A stretch of 43,750 nt of DNA, taken from the IMG/VR virus record IMGVR_UViG_3300044691_000847, positions 1 to 43,750 of that record; one strand, written 5' to 3'. Position 1 is the first letter of the stretch; every line of letters starts with the position of its first letter. Below, piece by piece: positions 13,472 through 23,320 of the stretch. The notes beneath the pieces are model-generated. The model was not told the origin of the DNA. It was given only the letters and a program-made list of their open reading frames with translations, and made no database searches. The position numbers were made by a program, and so were the translations under genes. The stretch comes from a virus.

Positions 13472-15187
13472 CTACTTTTTCTTGGGCGAGTAGGTGTTGG
13501 TGACAAACCCAATTGCATCGGCAATTTCAGCTAGCACGGGATTTGCGGCATTTGGATTTGTCATGAGTTCTTGGACGTTGGTGATCGGAAGCGGAACAAG
13601 GAGATTGGTAAGCTCGCCGGCCACAGTCGGGTTATTACCGTTGTGGTCTTGGCCTTTGAGGATGTCGAGCAGGGTGCCGGCGAGGGGCGATGCTTTATTG
13701 GTGGCAAAATTACTTACAACATCCCATCCGGTCGTCGCGCCGAATTTCCCAGAATTGAGCGGCGTTATCTTGCCTGTGGTGCTGCTCTTCGATGACATGG
13801 TGGCGAGGCGAGCTGCGAGTGTAACGAGCGACGACATACCTCCGCTGACATCAAAACGGGTATCTCCTATGCGTATCTTACCGAAGTCTGCGCTTCGCGG
13901 GTCGAAGTCAACGCTGTTCGGATTAAGGGCTTTCGCTACTCCGAAAATAACCGCCATGCCTGCGGTCACTTTTAGTAGGTTCTTGGCGGCCTGCATGCGT
14001 GAGTAAGCGCTCATTTCGTCGGCGGCGTGTAGCGTCAGGAAGTCGAAAGATGCTTTGAGAGATTTAGGAGAGAAGAACAGTGTGTTCACCGTTTTTCCGA
14101 CCTTCTCCAATGTTCCGAGCGATCCGCGGCCAGTGAGCGAATTCACTAATCGACCTAAGCTCTTGATGTTGAGGTCCTCGGTGAGGTCGTGGTTGTTGTT
14201 CCTTGCGATGTCAATTACTTGGTCTGCGATATCGGCTCGTAGGCGTATCGCCATGCCGTTGTAGGCAACTTCGCTGGCCTTATAGAGACGGCCAATGCCG
14301 GGTATTTTTTCTGGGAGAGCGGTCGGGTACGCTTCCTCAGTGTCGAGACCGACATCGAGTTTCATATTCTTGTAGGTGCCGTTCAGTGCGTTCGGTCGAG
14401 AGAAGATATCGGCTTTGATTGCGTTCATTACGGCGTTGTCGCTAGGCTTCGCGCCGAGTTGCTTGGCGATGTAGCCGAAAGATTGCAGGAAGTTCTTGGC
14501 CCAGAGCGTCGGATGGACGAACATTGCCTTGAAGCCTTGTCGGCCGCCGAAGCTGTTGTCGAACGATGCTTTTAGACCCTTCGCGACACCGGCTAATGTG
14601 GAAATGCTGTCTATGGCGGCTCTGCGTGGATTGGTCTTAGCGCTGGTGAGGGTGTCTTTAAATGTGGAAGCATTGGAAAGCTTCAGTTCATGGACATAGT
14701 TCTGAAGAGCGACGTATTTTGCTCCGTATTCCAGGCGTGATGGGCTGCCTACGGGGTCTGTCGGGTTAATTGCGGTCTTGGTATCGGCTACCTTCTTGGA
14801 GAGAGCGGCGATGGTTTGCGCCTCTTCGAATGATATTTCTGTGCCAAGCTTCTTGGCGGCGAGATCTTCAAGGAAGGAATGTTGGTCTGTGGCGTCCAGT
14901 ACCTTGTCCATTTTCTGAATGCGGGAAATCATATCAGCGCGGACAGTCTCGCTGATGCCGCTGACTTTCTTCGCCCAGGCTACCATGCCTCGCTTCTGGT
15001 CTTTGAGGAGAAGCTTGCTTTCGAGGAGCGCGTTCACCTCCTTCGCGTCGGCTTCTCCCACAACATCTTTGAAGAAGGTACGGCGCTCTTCGGAAGACAT
15101 CTCAATGAGTTTTGCGGGGTCGATGGTGCCGTCTTTGAGGGCGGTAAGGAATTTGTTGGCAAACTCTTTTGGTAGACAGAATCCCAT
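13472..15187 (-). CDS. Large internal-virion or polyvalent-type protein
   Basis: A 571-residue, mostly helical, basic protein. The N-terminal 100 residues are charged helices (EFANKFLTALKDGTIDPAKL). The middle holds FGGRQGFKAMFVHPTLWAKN and a hydrophobic stretch (AGMAVIFGVAKALNPN). The C-terminus ends SPKKK. It resembles the C-terminal parts of large polyvalent or ejection proteins of short-tailed phages, which enter the host with the DNA. It lies directly after the 624-residue protein with a one-base gap. Exact role is inferred. Confidence 0.6.
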   Translation of the reverse strand: MGFCLPKEFANKFLTALKDGTIDPAKLIEMSSEERRTFFKDVVGEADAKEVNALLESKLLLKDQKRGMVAWAKKVSGISETVRADMISRIQKMDKVLDATDQHSFLEDLAAKKLGTEISFEEAQTIAALSKKVADTKTAINPTDPVGSPSRLEYGAKYVALQNYVHELKLSNASTFKDTLTSAKTNPRRAAIDSISTLAGVAKGLKASFDNSFGGRQGFKAMFVHPTLWAKNFLQSFGYIAKQLGAKPSDNAVMNAIKADIFSRPNALNGTYKNMKLDVGLDTEEAYPTALPEKIPGIGRLYKASEVAYNGMAIRLRADIADQVIDIARNNNHDLTEDLNIKSLGRLVNSLTGRGSLGTLEKVGKTVNTLFFSPKSLKASFDFLTLHAADEMSAYSRMQAAKNLLKVTAGMAVIFGVAKALNPNSVDFDPRSADFGKIRIGDTRFDVSGGMSSLVTLAARLATMSSKSSTTGKITPLNSGKFGATTGWDVVSNFATNKASPLAGTLLDILKGQDHNGNNPTVAGELTNLLVPLPITNVQELMTNPNAANPVLAEIADAIGFVTNTYSPKKK

Positions 15188-15188
15188 A

Positions 15189-17063
15189 TCAGTAGGCGCA
15201 TTGCACTTCCTTGATAAATTCTTCCCATGTTACGCGCTTCGATGCGTTGGATTTAATTTCCTTCTTGATGTCGTCGGTGATGCTCTTGGTGGCTTTCTGG
15301 AGACCGCCCCTTTTCTCGATGGCAGCTTCTCGGGCGGATTTAATTTCTCGGTATTTGGCGGTGATGCTATCGGGCACTCGCTCGGCCATGAGCCGCATTT
15401 CTTGAGCTGCGGCGGAGCCTTCCGAGACAAGCGGTGAGTTCGCAAGTTCATAGGCCATTTCGGGATTGGGGTTGGCCTTGATGTGCTCTTCCATCGCTGT
15501 GATGAGCGCCGTGCCGCGTAATCCTTCGGGGAGCGGCTGTTCTCCTCGCACAACGGCGCGAGCCGTGTCTATGTTATCGTTGATGAGGGATGTCGCTTTC
15601 TGTGCTTGGTCCTTAACGGTGATGGTGTCATAGCCAGCGGTCTTATCGAAGCCCTGAGTGAGTTTCGCTTCAACAGCCTTCGCTTCAATGCTTTTACCTA
15701 TCCGGCTCGTGCCCGGCTCGACCTGAAGGGGTTTGGGTGGCGGTTCTTGTGCGCGTGCCGTAGTCGCTTGAACTGGTCGTGCGGTAGGCTCCTGTACGGC
15801 GTTTGGGGATGCGGTCGTGGGCTTGATTGGCTCGATAGTGAAGTCGCCAGGGACCTTTCGGACTGGCGGGGCTTCAGCTTGGATGACAGGCTCGGCCGTC
15901 TTCGGCTTCGCGCCCATTTGAATGACGGGCAGTTGGTTCTCGGGCGTGTATGGTTCGTAGGCGGTCGGTGGCTGGTTGTCTTCGGTTGGTCGCGCCGCTT
16001 CGTTAGCTGCAAGAACGGGCGTTGTTTCTGCCGCCGTTGCTCGTATGGGTTCGGATGGATAGGTCGGCAGCGACTTGGGGTTGATTTTGGCAAGTTCGGA
16101 TTTGATGAACGCGGCCCGCGCTTCGGAGTGCAATTCGTTGGCGCGCTCGGCGATGTCGTACGCGCGTGATGCTTGGAGGTTCGGCATTTGGTCTTGGACG
16201 GATTTGGCAAGCTGGTGGACGGTTGGTGCGGGTTGTTCGGCAGGCGCGTTCTTCTGAGCTTCGATAGCCGCTTTGATGGCTGGGTCGTTCGACAGCTCGG
16301 TCATGATGGCTTTAGAGTTGTCTGCGATTTTGGCGATGGCTGTTTTTCCAAGGTCTCCCGCTGCTTTGCCTGCAACCATTTGAGCGACGAGGGCGGCTGT
16401 GTCATGAACGGCGGGGGTGATGGTGTCTTTAGTCGCTTGGGAAATAGGCAGTTGGTTGACCAGCTCGGCGGCTCCTGCCCCTGCCCCGTTGCCGATGGCG
16501 CCGAATATCTTATTCAGTCCGTCAATCGCGTTTCCGAGGACGGGTACGGTAGCGTAGCCCTGAAGCGGTGAGAGGAGGATGCCGAACACGCTGTTGACGG
16601 TGCCGACGACTGCTTCTGCGGTCGCAGCGCCTTTTTGGAGGGCGTTGGTGTGAGCGTCGGTAATGATGTTGAGTTGCTTGGAGAGATTATCAACGCCTTG
16701 GTGTAGGGCGCTCTCAGCAGCGTTTTGCGTCCCGCCACCGATGCCTTCAACGAAGTCGGTTGTCTTCGGAGCTGAAGGCGTGTTTTGAAATCCAGAGACC
16801 GCTCCTGCGACTTCAGCCTTGCCCACAGAAACGGCTTTTTGAATTGGATTGAGTAGCGCTGGGTTGGCTTGGTCGTAGAGACTCGGCGCGTAGTTAGTAG
16901 GCGGCAATACAAATTGTTTCGCGGCGTTGATGGTGTTGGATATAGCGCCGCCGATTTTGGAAATAAGTGAGGGCGTTGAGGGACTGGATGCGGCTGCGGG
17001 AGTGCTGCCCAGTGGAGTGAAGCTGGGCGATGGTTTCGCGGATTGTAATGCTGTGAAGGCCAT
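15189..17063 (-). CDS. Large virion-associated protein, Pro-rich
   Basis: A 624-residue protein. Residues 30-260 are Ala/Gly-rich, partly amphipathic helices (AGAAELVNQLPISQATKDTI). Residues 290-430 are Pro/Ala/Thr-rich and probably disordered. The C-terminal 150 residues are charged helices ending FIKEVQCAY. Its ATG overlaps the upstream stop as TAATG. With the neighbouring 571- and 640-residue proteins it forms a trio of large proteins between tailspike and lysis genes, where podovirus ejection proteins lie. Confidence 0.6.
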   Translation of the reverse strand: MAFTALQSAKPSPSFTPLGSTPAAASSPSTPSLISKIGGAISNTINAAKQFVLPPTNYAPSLYDQANPALLNPIQKAVSVGKAEVAGAVSGFQNTPSAPKTTDFVEGIGGGTQNAAESALHQGVDNLSKQLNIITDAHTNALQKGAATAEAVVGTVNSVFGILLSPLQGYATVPVLGNAIDGLNKIFGAIGNGAGAGAAELVNQLPISQATKDTITPAVHDTAALVAQMVAGKAAGDLGKTAIAKIADNSKAIMTELSNDPAIKAAIEAQKNAPAEQPAPTVHQLAKSVQDQMPNLQASRAYDIAERANELHSEARAAFIKSELAKINPKSLPTYPSEPIRATAAETTPVLAANEAARPTEDNQPPTAYEPYTPENQLPVIQMGAKPKTAEPVIQAEAPPVRKVPGDFTIEPIKPTTASPNAVQEPTARPVQATTARAQEPPPKPLQVEPGTSRIGKSIEAKAVEAKLTQGFDKTAGYDTITVKDQAQKATSLINDNIDTARAVVRGEQPLPEGLRGTALITAMEEHIKANPNPEMAYELANSPLVSEGSAAAQEMRLMAERVPDSITAKYREIKSAREAAIEKRGGLQKATKSITDDIKKEIKSNASKRVTWEEFIKEVQCAY

Positions 17064-18985
17064 TAGAGTAGCGTGTATGTTTTGGTGTTGTATTCAGTGA
17101 GGTCGATATATCCGACTTGGCCGGTCGCGTTATCGACGACCCCGACCTTCCCGCTTGGAATTTTTGCTAATGCGTCGGGGTAGCTGATACCGGCTCGCGT
17201 GAGAGCGACGTTGACGAACATTGCGTTGCTCATCGTGCCCTTAGATGAGTCGGATGAGCTGGGTGAGCTAGGTTTTGCGGGTGTGGGCGAAGATACAATG
17301 ACGTTTCCGTTTGCGTCGAAGCGGGTATTTCCGATTGTGAAGCCTCCACTGGTTTGCTCTTTGTACCAATTCTTTTGAACGCCATGGGTGTCGGTGGTGG
17401 TGACCGGTGTCACGCCAGCGATCGGCGTGCTTGAATATCCGGCTGCTGCCATTTTGTTCGCGTTGTCCGAAAGTTCTGTTGCATATCCATAGGTGGCAAG
17501 TTTCGCATTTATCTGTGCCGGGGAGTCGGTGAGCGATACGCCGGCGCGATTGAACGCGTCGGCGGTGGTCGGGTCGAGCATCGCTTTGGAGATGGCGTCG
17601 ACGTTCGTCTGAACGGTTTTAATCGTATCTTGTTGCTGTTGGATTTGTGCGTCGATGTAGGTTTTCTGGTCGCTAGTAAGCGATGTGATCTTCGATTTAC
17701 TCGCATCGATGATGGAGTTGTAGTAGTCGATCTGGTCCTTGGCGATGGAAGTAATGGCATCGGTCGAGGATCTGAGTTGGGCTTGCGCAGCCGATATTTG
17801 TCCGTCCCGTGCGCTGAGAAGGGAGTTGATGATACCGGCACGGGCGGCTACGTCGGTCATCGTTTGGGATATACGCGGGGACATTATTGATGAAAGGCCG
17901 GTGGTCGCTTTCATCTGCTCGATGACTTGATTCCCTGTTGTGAGCAGGCCGTCCATTTCGTTGATGAGGGCTTGTTTGGCATCGTACTGGTCTTGGAATT
18001 GTTTTTGTTCGGTTGCGAGTGCGGCTTGTTTGTCGGTCGTCTCTTTAGAGACAACGCTGGATTCGGAATTAGTTGCATCCGCTTGCTGTTTGTTAAGGGC
18101 GTCAATCTGCGATTGGTAGCCTGATATTTTGCTCTGGTAGCTCGCGTCGAGAGTCGCTTTGAGTGATGCAAGTTGCGTCGTGAGCGAGGTGGTGTATTGG
18201 GTCGCATCTGCCGCGGCGTTGCCTGTTGGAGGCGTGTAGGTGCCGCCGGATGAAGTTGGCGGGGTGAGCGTGGATGGGATGCTCGTCGGTTGGGGGGCTG
18301 CTGTGGCTGTATTTGTAACTCCAGATGGAGACGTTGTTCCCGGAGCGGGAAGGTTAGAGTTACCCGATGCGATACGAGCGTTGTATTGGGCGATACTCTC
18401 GCCGGGATGGAGGGTGTAATCGACGGCGGGTTGGGCTGCGGGTGGAGCGCCGCCGTTGTTCGGCAATGCTGTCGCGCCAGTTGCTGCGGTAGCTGCCGGT
18501 CCCGTAAGAGCGGGCTGTACGCCGGGCTGAACGCCAGGGCCGAGCGCATTTTGGGTAGTATTGATAGCTACGCTTGTGCTGGCAGCCGGACCGATAGGCG
18601 CGGCAAAGAATGAATTGGGGTCGGTACCCGCGTTCTGGAATTGATACCCACCCGTTCCGTAAATCTTACCGGGTGCAACGCCATTTACATAGGTCATGTT
18701 CTTATTCTGAATGTAACCGCCGTAGTCAAAGGTCGGGAGGGAGTTGAAATCAATCCCGTAATCGGACTTCAGTTTCGCTACGGCGGCTGACGCTTGTCCG
18801 CCTGCGTTACCGTTGGCAGTGCCACCGCCGAATGCGTTGAGTAGGTCAAAGGATTTTCCGTTGGTGAGGTCGAACAATTGCGTACCGAAATCGCCTTGCA
18901 TTCGGTACAGGCCGGCGGTTGGGACGTTTACAGTCGATGCGGTGGGATTGAGGCGTGCTGCGAGTTGTTCGGCGGTGGGATTCAT
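17063..18985 (-). CDS. Large coiled-coil virion protein
   Basis: A 640-residue protein. The N-terminus (to about residue 130) has Gly-rich globular sequence. Residues 140-250 are Pro/Thr-rich. A long coiled coil spans about 260-470 (LKATLDASYQSKISGYQSQI, KQQADATNSESSVVSKETTD). The C-terminal 60 residues form a small domain (AMFVNVALTRAGISYPDALA). Coiled coil plus end domains fit a fibre or ejection protein. TAATATAACGCC lies immediately before the ATG and may be a promoter giving a very short leader. Confidence 0.6.
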   Translation of the reverse strand: MNPTAEQLAARLNPTASTVNVPTAGLYRMQGDFGTQLFDLTNGKSFDLLNAFGGGTANGNAGGQASAAVAKLKSDYGIDFNSLPTFDYGGYIQNKNMTYVNGVAPGKIYGTGGYQFQNAGTDPNSFFAAPIGPAASTSVAINTTQNALGPGVQPGVQPALTGPAATAATGATALPNNGGAPPAAQPAVDYTLHPGESIAQYNARIASGNSNLPAPGTTSPSGVTNTATAAPQPTSIPSTLTPPTSSGGTYTPPTGNAAADATQYTTSLTTQLASLKATLDASYQSKISGYQSQIDALNKQQADATNSESSVVSKETTDKQAALATEQKQFQDQYDAKQALINEMDGLLTTGNQVIEQMKATTGLSSIMSPRISQTMTDVAARAGIINSLLSARDGQISAAQAQLRSSTDAITSIAKDQIDYYNSIIDASKSKITSLTSDQKTYIDAQIQQQQDTIKTVQTNVDAISKAMLDPTTADAFNRAGVSLTDSPAQINAKLATYGYATELSDNANKMAAAGYSSTPIAGVTPVTTTDTHGVQKNWYKEQTSGGFTIGNTRFDANGNVIVSSPTPAKPSSPSSSDSSKGTMSNAMFVNVALTRAGISYPDALAKIPSGKVGVVDNATGQVGYIDLTEYNTKTYTLL

Positions 18986-19002
18986 GGCGTTATATTATCA
19001 TG

Positions 19003-20244
19003 CTAATTATCGGCGACGCCGATGTTGCTTCTGATCTTGGTGCCTGTGCCCGAATCGGTGACGTTGCCTGCGGTGTTCGTCCCGAGAAAGTTCATGCCGA
19101 TGATGTTGTTGTCGCACGTCGATGCGGCGATGTTGATGCCCCATCCGGTGTTGTCGTGAATTTGCAGGCCATTGATGGAGCATTGGTCGGTCGTTGCGGT
19201 GAGCTTGATGGCATCCGAACTGCTGTTCTTGATAACGCCGCTGGTGATGCCGATGTCGGTGTTACCTGAGACGAAATTGATGCCCTTCCCGGTCGTCTGT
19301 TGGATGCTGAAGTCGAGCACGTCGTTATTGGATGAGTCTTGGAAGGAGAGCGCGTCGCCCGTGTTGTTCTGGAAGGAGAACACATCGATGCACCAATTGC
19401 GGATGTTGACACAGATGAGGCCGCCGCCACTCGTCGAGTTGAGAACGTTGTTGTTGAAGAACGTCCCGAAGAAGAAATTGTTGAACGTCATGCCCGTGCC
19501 ACACGAATCGCACGCGGAGTTAAATATGTTGATGAAGCTGGAATCGTCGCCGTCGAGACCGATGAGGCCGTTGTAATAAACGATGTCGTCGGTGTTGAGG
19601 ACGTTGACGTAGCGCGCTTTGAGGAGTGCAGCTGTTGAGTTCTGAAGCGTGAGGCCGTTGATGGTGACGGAATCGACGGTCGTGACGATGGTGTAGGTTG
19701 CTCCGGAGAGCGTTGTGCCGAGATACGCTGAGCCGATGGTGAGGTGAGTGCCGTCTGCTACCGCTGTGATTTCATACCAGAAGTCTTCGAGGAGAATGGA
19801 CTGTCCTATCATCGCAGCGGTCCAGGTGGTCCCCGTTCCTACTACTCCCGTTCCGTCATTCGAGATTGCCACACTGCCGGTTGCATATGCACTTGAACCG
19901 ACGACGCTGAATTGCGCGGCCGTGTTGCTGAAGTCGATGACGCTGAGAGAAGACCCTGCGCCGGCAATCTTTATGTTCGATGGAATGTTAATCGTCGTCG
20001 TGAGGACATAAATGCCGGGGTTCATCGAAAGGATGCCGCCGCCCGCGTTGCTGAGGTTTTTGATAGCTGTCTGAATGTCGTCGCCAGGGCTGACGGTGAC
20101 CGTCCTATTCGCAACGGTCGTGCGTTGGGGAAGCTGGGAGGCGTCCGGCGCAATAGAGGTGCCGGTGTTGCTGTCGGAATAGATCGGTGGAAGGGTTACT
20201 TCCTGTTCAAAGGTCTGGATTGGGAAATGCGGCGTGATATCCAT
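19003..20244 (-). CDS. Tailspike-like right-handed beta-helix protein
   Basis: A 413-residue protein. PGDDIQTAIKNLSNAGGGIL near residue 55 is the classic entry to a pectate-lyase-type beta-helix. Asn-rich coils follow (SSFINIFNSACDSCGTGMTF, NNFFFGTFFNNNVLNSTSGG, SSNNDVLDFSIQ). The N-terminal 50 residues would attach to the particle. Such proteins bind or cleave host polysaccharide. Six or more cysteines in the helix are unusual. No catalytic residues can be assigned by eye. Confidence 0.8.
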   Translation of the reverse strand: MDITPHFPIQTFEQEVTLPPIYSDSNTGTSIAPDASQLPQRTTVANRTVTVSPGDDIQTAIKNLSNAGGGILSMNPGIYVLTTTINIPSNIKIAGAGSSLSVIDFSNTAAQFSVVGSSAYATGSVAISNDGTGVVGTGTTWTAAMIGQSILLEDFWYEITAVADGTHLTIGSAYLGTTLSGATYTIVTTVDSVTINGLTLQNSTAALLKARYVNVLNTDDIVYYNGLIGLDGDDSSFINIFNSACDSCGTGMTFNNFFFGTFFNNNVLNSTSGGGLICVNIRNWCIDVFSFQNNTGDALSFQDSSNNDVLDFSIQQTTGKGINFVSGNTDIGITSGVIKNSSSDAIKLTATTDQCSINGLQIHDNTGWGINIAASTCDNNIIGMNFLGTNTAGNVTDSGTGTKIRSNIGVADN

Positions 20245-20246
20245 AC

Positions 20247-21704
20247 TTATTTTTCAACGTAGTGCCCCTCTACGATGATCTCGCGTATTGCCGCGTCATT
20301 CGATGCAGAACCATTCGCCCAATTGAGAAAAATGCGGAAGTCTTCACGCGAGAGGAAGCCGAGTTGCGAGAAAACGTGTCGGCGTTTGCCTGTTCCGGTG
20401 ATTTGTTGCGTAGCGCTTGAAGCCGAAGCCTGATCGCCCTCTAAAATGAGGTCGCAGCGCGCCGAGGCTCCTAACGTCTTGGTCAAAACGATGATTTGGT
20501 CGATGTAGCCGAGCATTCGTGCCGAAATGATAGGGAGGACAATACTGCGCCACGTTGCGGCGGTAGTGTATCCGCTGAATTGGGCGAGTTTAAAGCTCGT
20601 TGACTGAGTTGAGGCGACCATTGGGGTGCCGAAGGGCGCTGCGAGCGCTCCTACGGTCGTATAACCGCCAGTGGCGAGGTGGGATATCTGCACGGGAAGC
20701 TGCGGAATGACCGCTCCGCACGAATAAATGAGTCCGTTTGATATGAAAGCGATGGTGCTGTTGTAGAGGGTCTTCTGAGCGAAGGTGGGAAGCGTGCCGG
20801 TGAAGTAGCGGAGCGGGATGAGCTGGCGTCCCTTGACGTATCCGATGGCAAAGCCGCCCGTGGAGGAGAGGTCTTGGTACGCGACATAGACGATGCCGTT
20901 GACCGGGTAGATGAAACCGATCTTCTGACGGCCGACTGCCACTTCATCTGAGAGGATCGCGCTAATAGCGCCTCCGTCGTAGAGGTAGATTTGTGCGCTC
21001 GATCTGTTCGTTCCAGTTATTACGCCTGAATTGATCGCTATCCACCACTGGTTGGCATGGAATGCCACGTCGGCGCATTGCGTGTCCGCTCCGAAGTCCA
21101 GTTTCGTAGGAGAGAGGACCAATCCGGTTGAAACGAACGTGCCGACGTAGCGGCCATTCCCGAAGAGCATGATGTCTTGTTTGGTGGCGATGGGGTGTGG
21201 CGCGTTCTGGAGCGCTGCGGCGCCGATCGGTACCGCAGAAAAGTAAGCATCGGTGAAGCTGGATGCCAGGTCATACATGCCGCAGTCGGCTCCGCTCGCT
21301 TTGTTATAGAAATAGTAGAGCGCGCCTTGGAATAGAGCGGCGGATGAGCCTGCGGTTGCTCCGGTGATTGCGTGCGGCCATGCACCTGTGTTGGTTACGG
21401 CTGAGGGAGTTATCTTGTGCAGCTTGGTTGCTGCGATGCCGTAGGTCACTCCGTCCGTGACGGGCTTATCAAGGATGAAATTGATGAGTTCGCCGACAGC
21501 TCCGCTTTCGTCGCCTGCTGTGAGTGTCGCAAGTCCCGGTCCCTGGGTGAGGAGGCCGGGCTTGGAGATGATGTCCACATTTGCCGCAGCGCTGTAATGC
21601 CCCGTTTGTCCTATCTGTGTGAGAGAGTCGAGGTGCGCTAACGGGGCCGCTCCATCATTGAAGTTGGAGAATTTGAGGGTGAACGTGTTGTCCTTAGAAG
21701 CCAT
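20247..21704 (-). CDS. Propeller-like tail or adaptor protein
   Basis: A 485-residue beta-rich protein, starting MASKDNTFTLKFSNFNDGAA. Repeated blocks such as LFQGALYYFYNKASG, IMLFGNGRYVGTFVSTGL, VNGIVYVAYQDLSSTGG and NSTIAFISNGLIYSCGA are typical of beta-propeller blades. The C-terminus is a jelly-roll-like region (FRIFLNWANGSASNDAAIRE). I use the ATG at 21704, which overlaps the previous gene by 11 bases. It probably connects the neck and the tailspike. Confidence 0.65.
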   Translation of the reverse strand: MASKDNTFTLKFSNFNDGAAPLAHLDSLTQIGQTGHYSAAANVDIISKPGLLTQGPGLATLTAGDESGAVGELINFILDKPVTDGVTYGIAATKLHKITPSAVTNTGAWPHAITGATAGSSAALFQGALYYFYNKASGADCGMYDLASSFTDAYFSAVPIGAAALQNAPHPIATKQDIMLFGNGRYVGTFVSTGLVLSPTKLDFGADTQCADVAFHANQWWIAINSGVITGTNRSSAQIYLYDGGAISAILSDEVAVGRQKIGFIYPVNGIVYVAYQDLSSTGGFAIGYVKGRQLIPLRYFTGTLPTFAQKTLYNSTIAFISNGLIYSCGAVIPQLPVQISHLATGGYTTVGALAAPFGTPMVASTQSTSFKLAQFSGYTTAATWRSIVLPIISARMLGYIDQIIVLTKTLGASARCDLILEGDQASASSATQQITGTGKRRHVFSQLGFLSREDFRIFLNWANGSASNDAAIREIIVEGHYVEK

Positions 21705-22446
21705 GCGGGTTTGATGAAATGCCGTCGGTGAGACCACGCTCGCCGTAGTCCTCGCGTTTGAAGGTTATGGACGGCTGCTGGTCGGCATTACGGTTGCTGT
21801 AGAAGGTCGTCAACTCATCCTCCATTGCGGTGATTTTGGCTTGGATCATAGCAACACGGGTATTGAGCGAATTCACCTCGCAATAATTGAGGGCAGCGCC
21901 GAGCGAGACGAGGCGATGGAATTGCGTGGCAAAGCCGGGCGTCTTGGTGGTGTCTCCGTTGTCGAAGTAACTTGCGCCTCTTTGGAATTGCAGCTCAAGG
22001 CCGCTCGTCGATGAATATGAGGGTGTGGGGTACAGAAAGATGGAACTGCCGAGCGGGTCGTATGAGTCGGGCGTGCCGGCAGATGCGTCAAGCTGTCCGT
22101 CATTGAGGCTCTTCCGGCTGACAGGATTAAGAATTGTCCAATTGCCGTTCGGGTCTTTGATGCGGACGCGCCGTATTTTGAGTTGGGTGACCGCGATGCT
22201 GTAGTCCTGCTGGTTCGCCACAAGGTTCGTGGTAGCGATCGGAAGGTCGGTGTTGTTGGTGTCGTCGAACTCCCATTGAGCGTCTGATTTGAGAATGAGG
22301 GCTATAACCCGGTCGAGGACAAGGTTCGCGTTCCGAGTGAATGCCTTGATAGGGTACGAGGTCGTGTCTGACGTTTCGTCCAAACCGCAGAGGTAGAGAG
22401 CGTCGCTGTAGAGGTCCAAGCCGTTCGCTTCGCCATTGAACTGCAT
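21694..22446 (-). CDS. Head-tail connector or neck protein
   Basis: A 250-residue protein that starts MQFNGEANGLDLYSDALYLC. Its helical first half and later YDPLGSSIFLYPTPSYSSTS and FATQFHRLVSLGAALNYCEV resemble neck adaptor proteins of short-tailed phages. The ATG at 22446 is three bases from the upstream stop. A much longer reading upstream has sequence that looks like out-of-frame translation of the preceding gene. Position between capsid and tail genes supports the call. Confidence 0.6.
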   Translation of the reverse strand: MQFNGEANGLDLYSDALYLCGLDETSDTTSYPIKAFTRNANLVLDRVIALILKSDAQWEFDDTNNTDLPIATTNLVANQQDYSIAVTQLKIRRVRIKDPNGNWTILNPVSRKSLNDGQLDASAGTPDSYDPLGSSIFLYPTPSYSSTSGLELQFQRGASYFDNGDTTKTPGFATQFHRLVSLGAALNYCEVNSLNTRVAMIQAKITAMEDELTTFYSNRNADQQPSITFKREDYGERGLTDGISSNPHGF

Positions 22447-22448
22447 AT

Positions 22449-22835
22449 CTATTGTGAGAAGGCGCTTGTCGTTATCGTCGTTGAAGCAAACCCGTATGTG
22501 GTCACTGCGCCACAGCCATAGAGTGCGTTGTCGTAGGCGACGGTTGTGCTGCCGCTTTGTAGGTGTCCGACCGTTCCTGTTGGTGTGACGGAGGAGCTGA
22601 AGGAAAGCATGACGGCTTGGGCAAACGTGGTGACGATCCTCGTTGTGCAGGCGGAATTGGCCGAGAATATCGTAGTAACGGCCTGCGGCCCGACGCTGAT
22701 GGTCGAGGAGGTAGCGATTTTTGGAACGATGCCCTGCGTGATGACGTTGCCGATGTTTGCCACCGGAGGACTGAAAGCGAGATAGAGCGCACCGATGGCG
22801 ATGACAGTAGCGACTCCGAGGATGAATTTGTACAT
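22449..22835 (-). CDS. Membrane-anchored or secreted virion-region protein
   Basis: A 128-residue protein. The N-terminal helix (KFILGVATVIAIGALYLAF) is followed by a Ser/Thr-rich beta-prone domain with three cysteines. It resembles the neighbouring 22912-23298 protein in layout and length and may be an ancient duplicate. Such anchors are unusual between capsid and neck genes. Function unknown. Confidence 0.6.
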   Translation of the reverse strand: MYKFILGVATVIAIGALYLAFSPPVANIGNVITQGIVPKIATSSTISVGPQAVTTIFSANSACTTRIVTTFAQAVMLSFSSSVTPTGTVGHLQSGSTTVAYDNALYGCGAVTTYGFASTTITTSAFSQ

Positions 22836-22911
22836 ATGGGATTGTGATTTGGTAATGAGGTCGTTGCCTCACTCCCCTGCACCATTGCTGATGCAGAGAA
22901 TGAGGCTGCGA

Positions 22912-23298
22912 TTACGGACACGTGCCGTAGGACACAACCGGGATGACGCCAGAGCCGTTCGTCGGCGCTGTCGTCGAAGCTGTGAAGTACAGTTTCAACG
23001 CTGTGGCGGTGCTGGTCGCATAGGACTGATAGCAGCCGTTCACGAGCGTTGAAGTAGCCGTGTTCGAGGTGGTATTGGTAATACCCTTGAATGTTGCAGC
23101 GGCGGTGCTGGTAATCACGCCGACATTCGAGACGCTGAATTGGTCGCGCTGGCCTCCCGCGAGTCCCTGTAAGAAGGATTCGGTTTGGAAGTGAGCTTGG
23201 CCGGTCGAGGCTCCGAATATCTGCGTTTTCGTCGATGCAACGAAGAAGATGACGAGTGTAACAGCTACCAATACACCCGCGACTATTTTTGAGTTCAT
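22912..23298 (-). CDS. Membrane-anchored or secreted virion-region protein
   Basis: A 128-residue protein with an N-terminal hydrophobic helix (KIVAGVLVAVTLVIFFVAST), then QGLAGGQRDQFSVSNVGVIT and Thr/Ala/Ser repeats, with two cysteines. Same length and plan as the 22449 protein. It follows the major capsid gene by 22 bases. It could be a capsid decoration protein or an exclusion protein; neither can be shown. Confidence 0.6.
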   Translation of the reverse strand: MNSKIVAGVLVAVTLVIFFVASTKTQIFGASTGQAHFQTESFLQGLAGGQRDQFSVSNVGVITSTAAATFKGITNTTSNTATSTLVNGCYQSYATSTATALKLYFTASTTAPTNGSGVIPVVSYGTCP

Positions 23299-23320
23299 AG
23301 TGTTTGGTATTGATTAGCTG

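Noticed and set aside
22447-22872. Long N-terminal extension of the connector protein
   Set aside because: It is out-of-frame translation of the 22449-22835 gene; ATG 22446 follows that gene directly.
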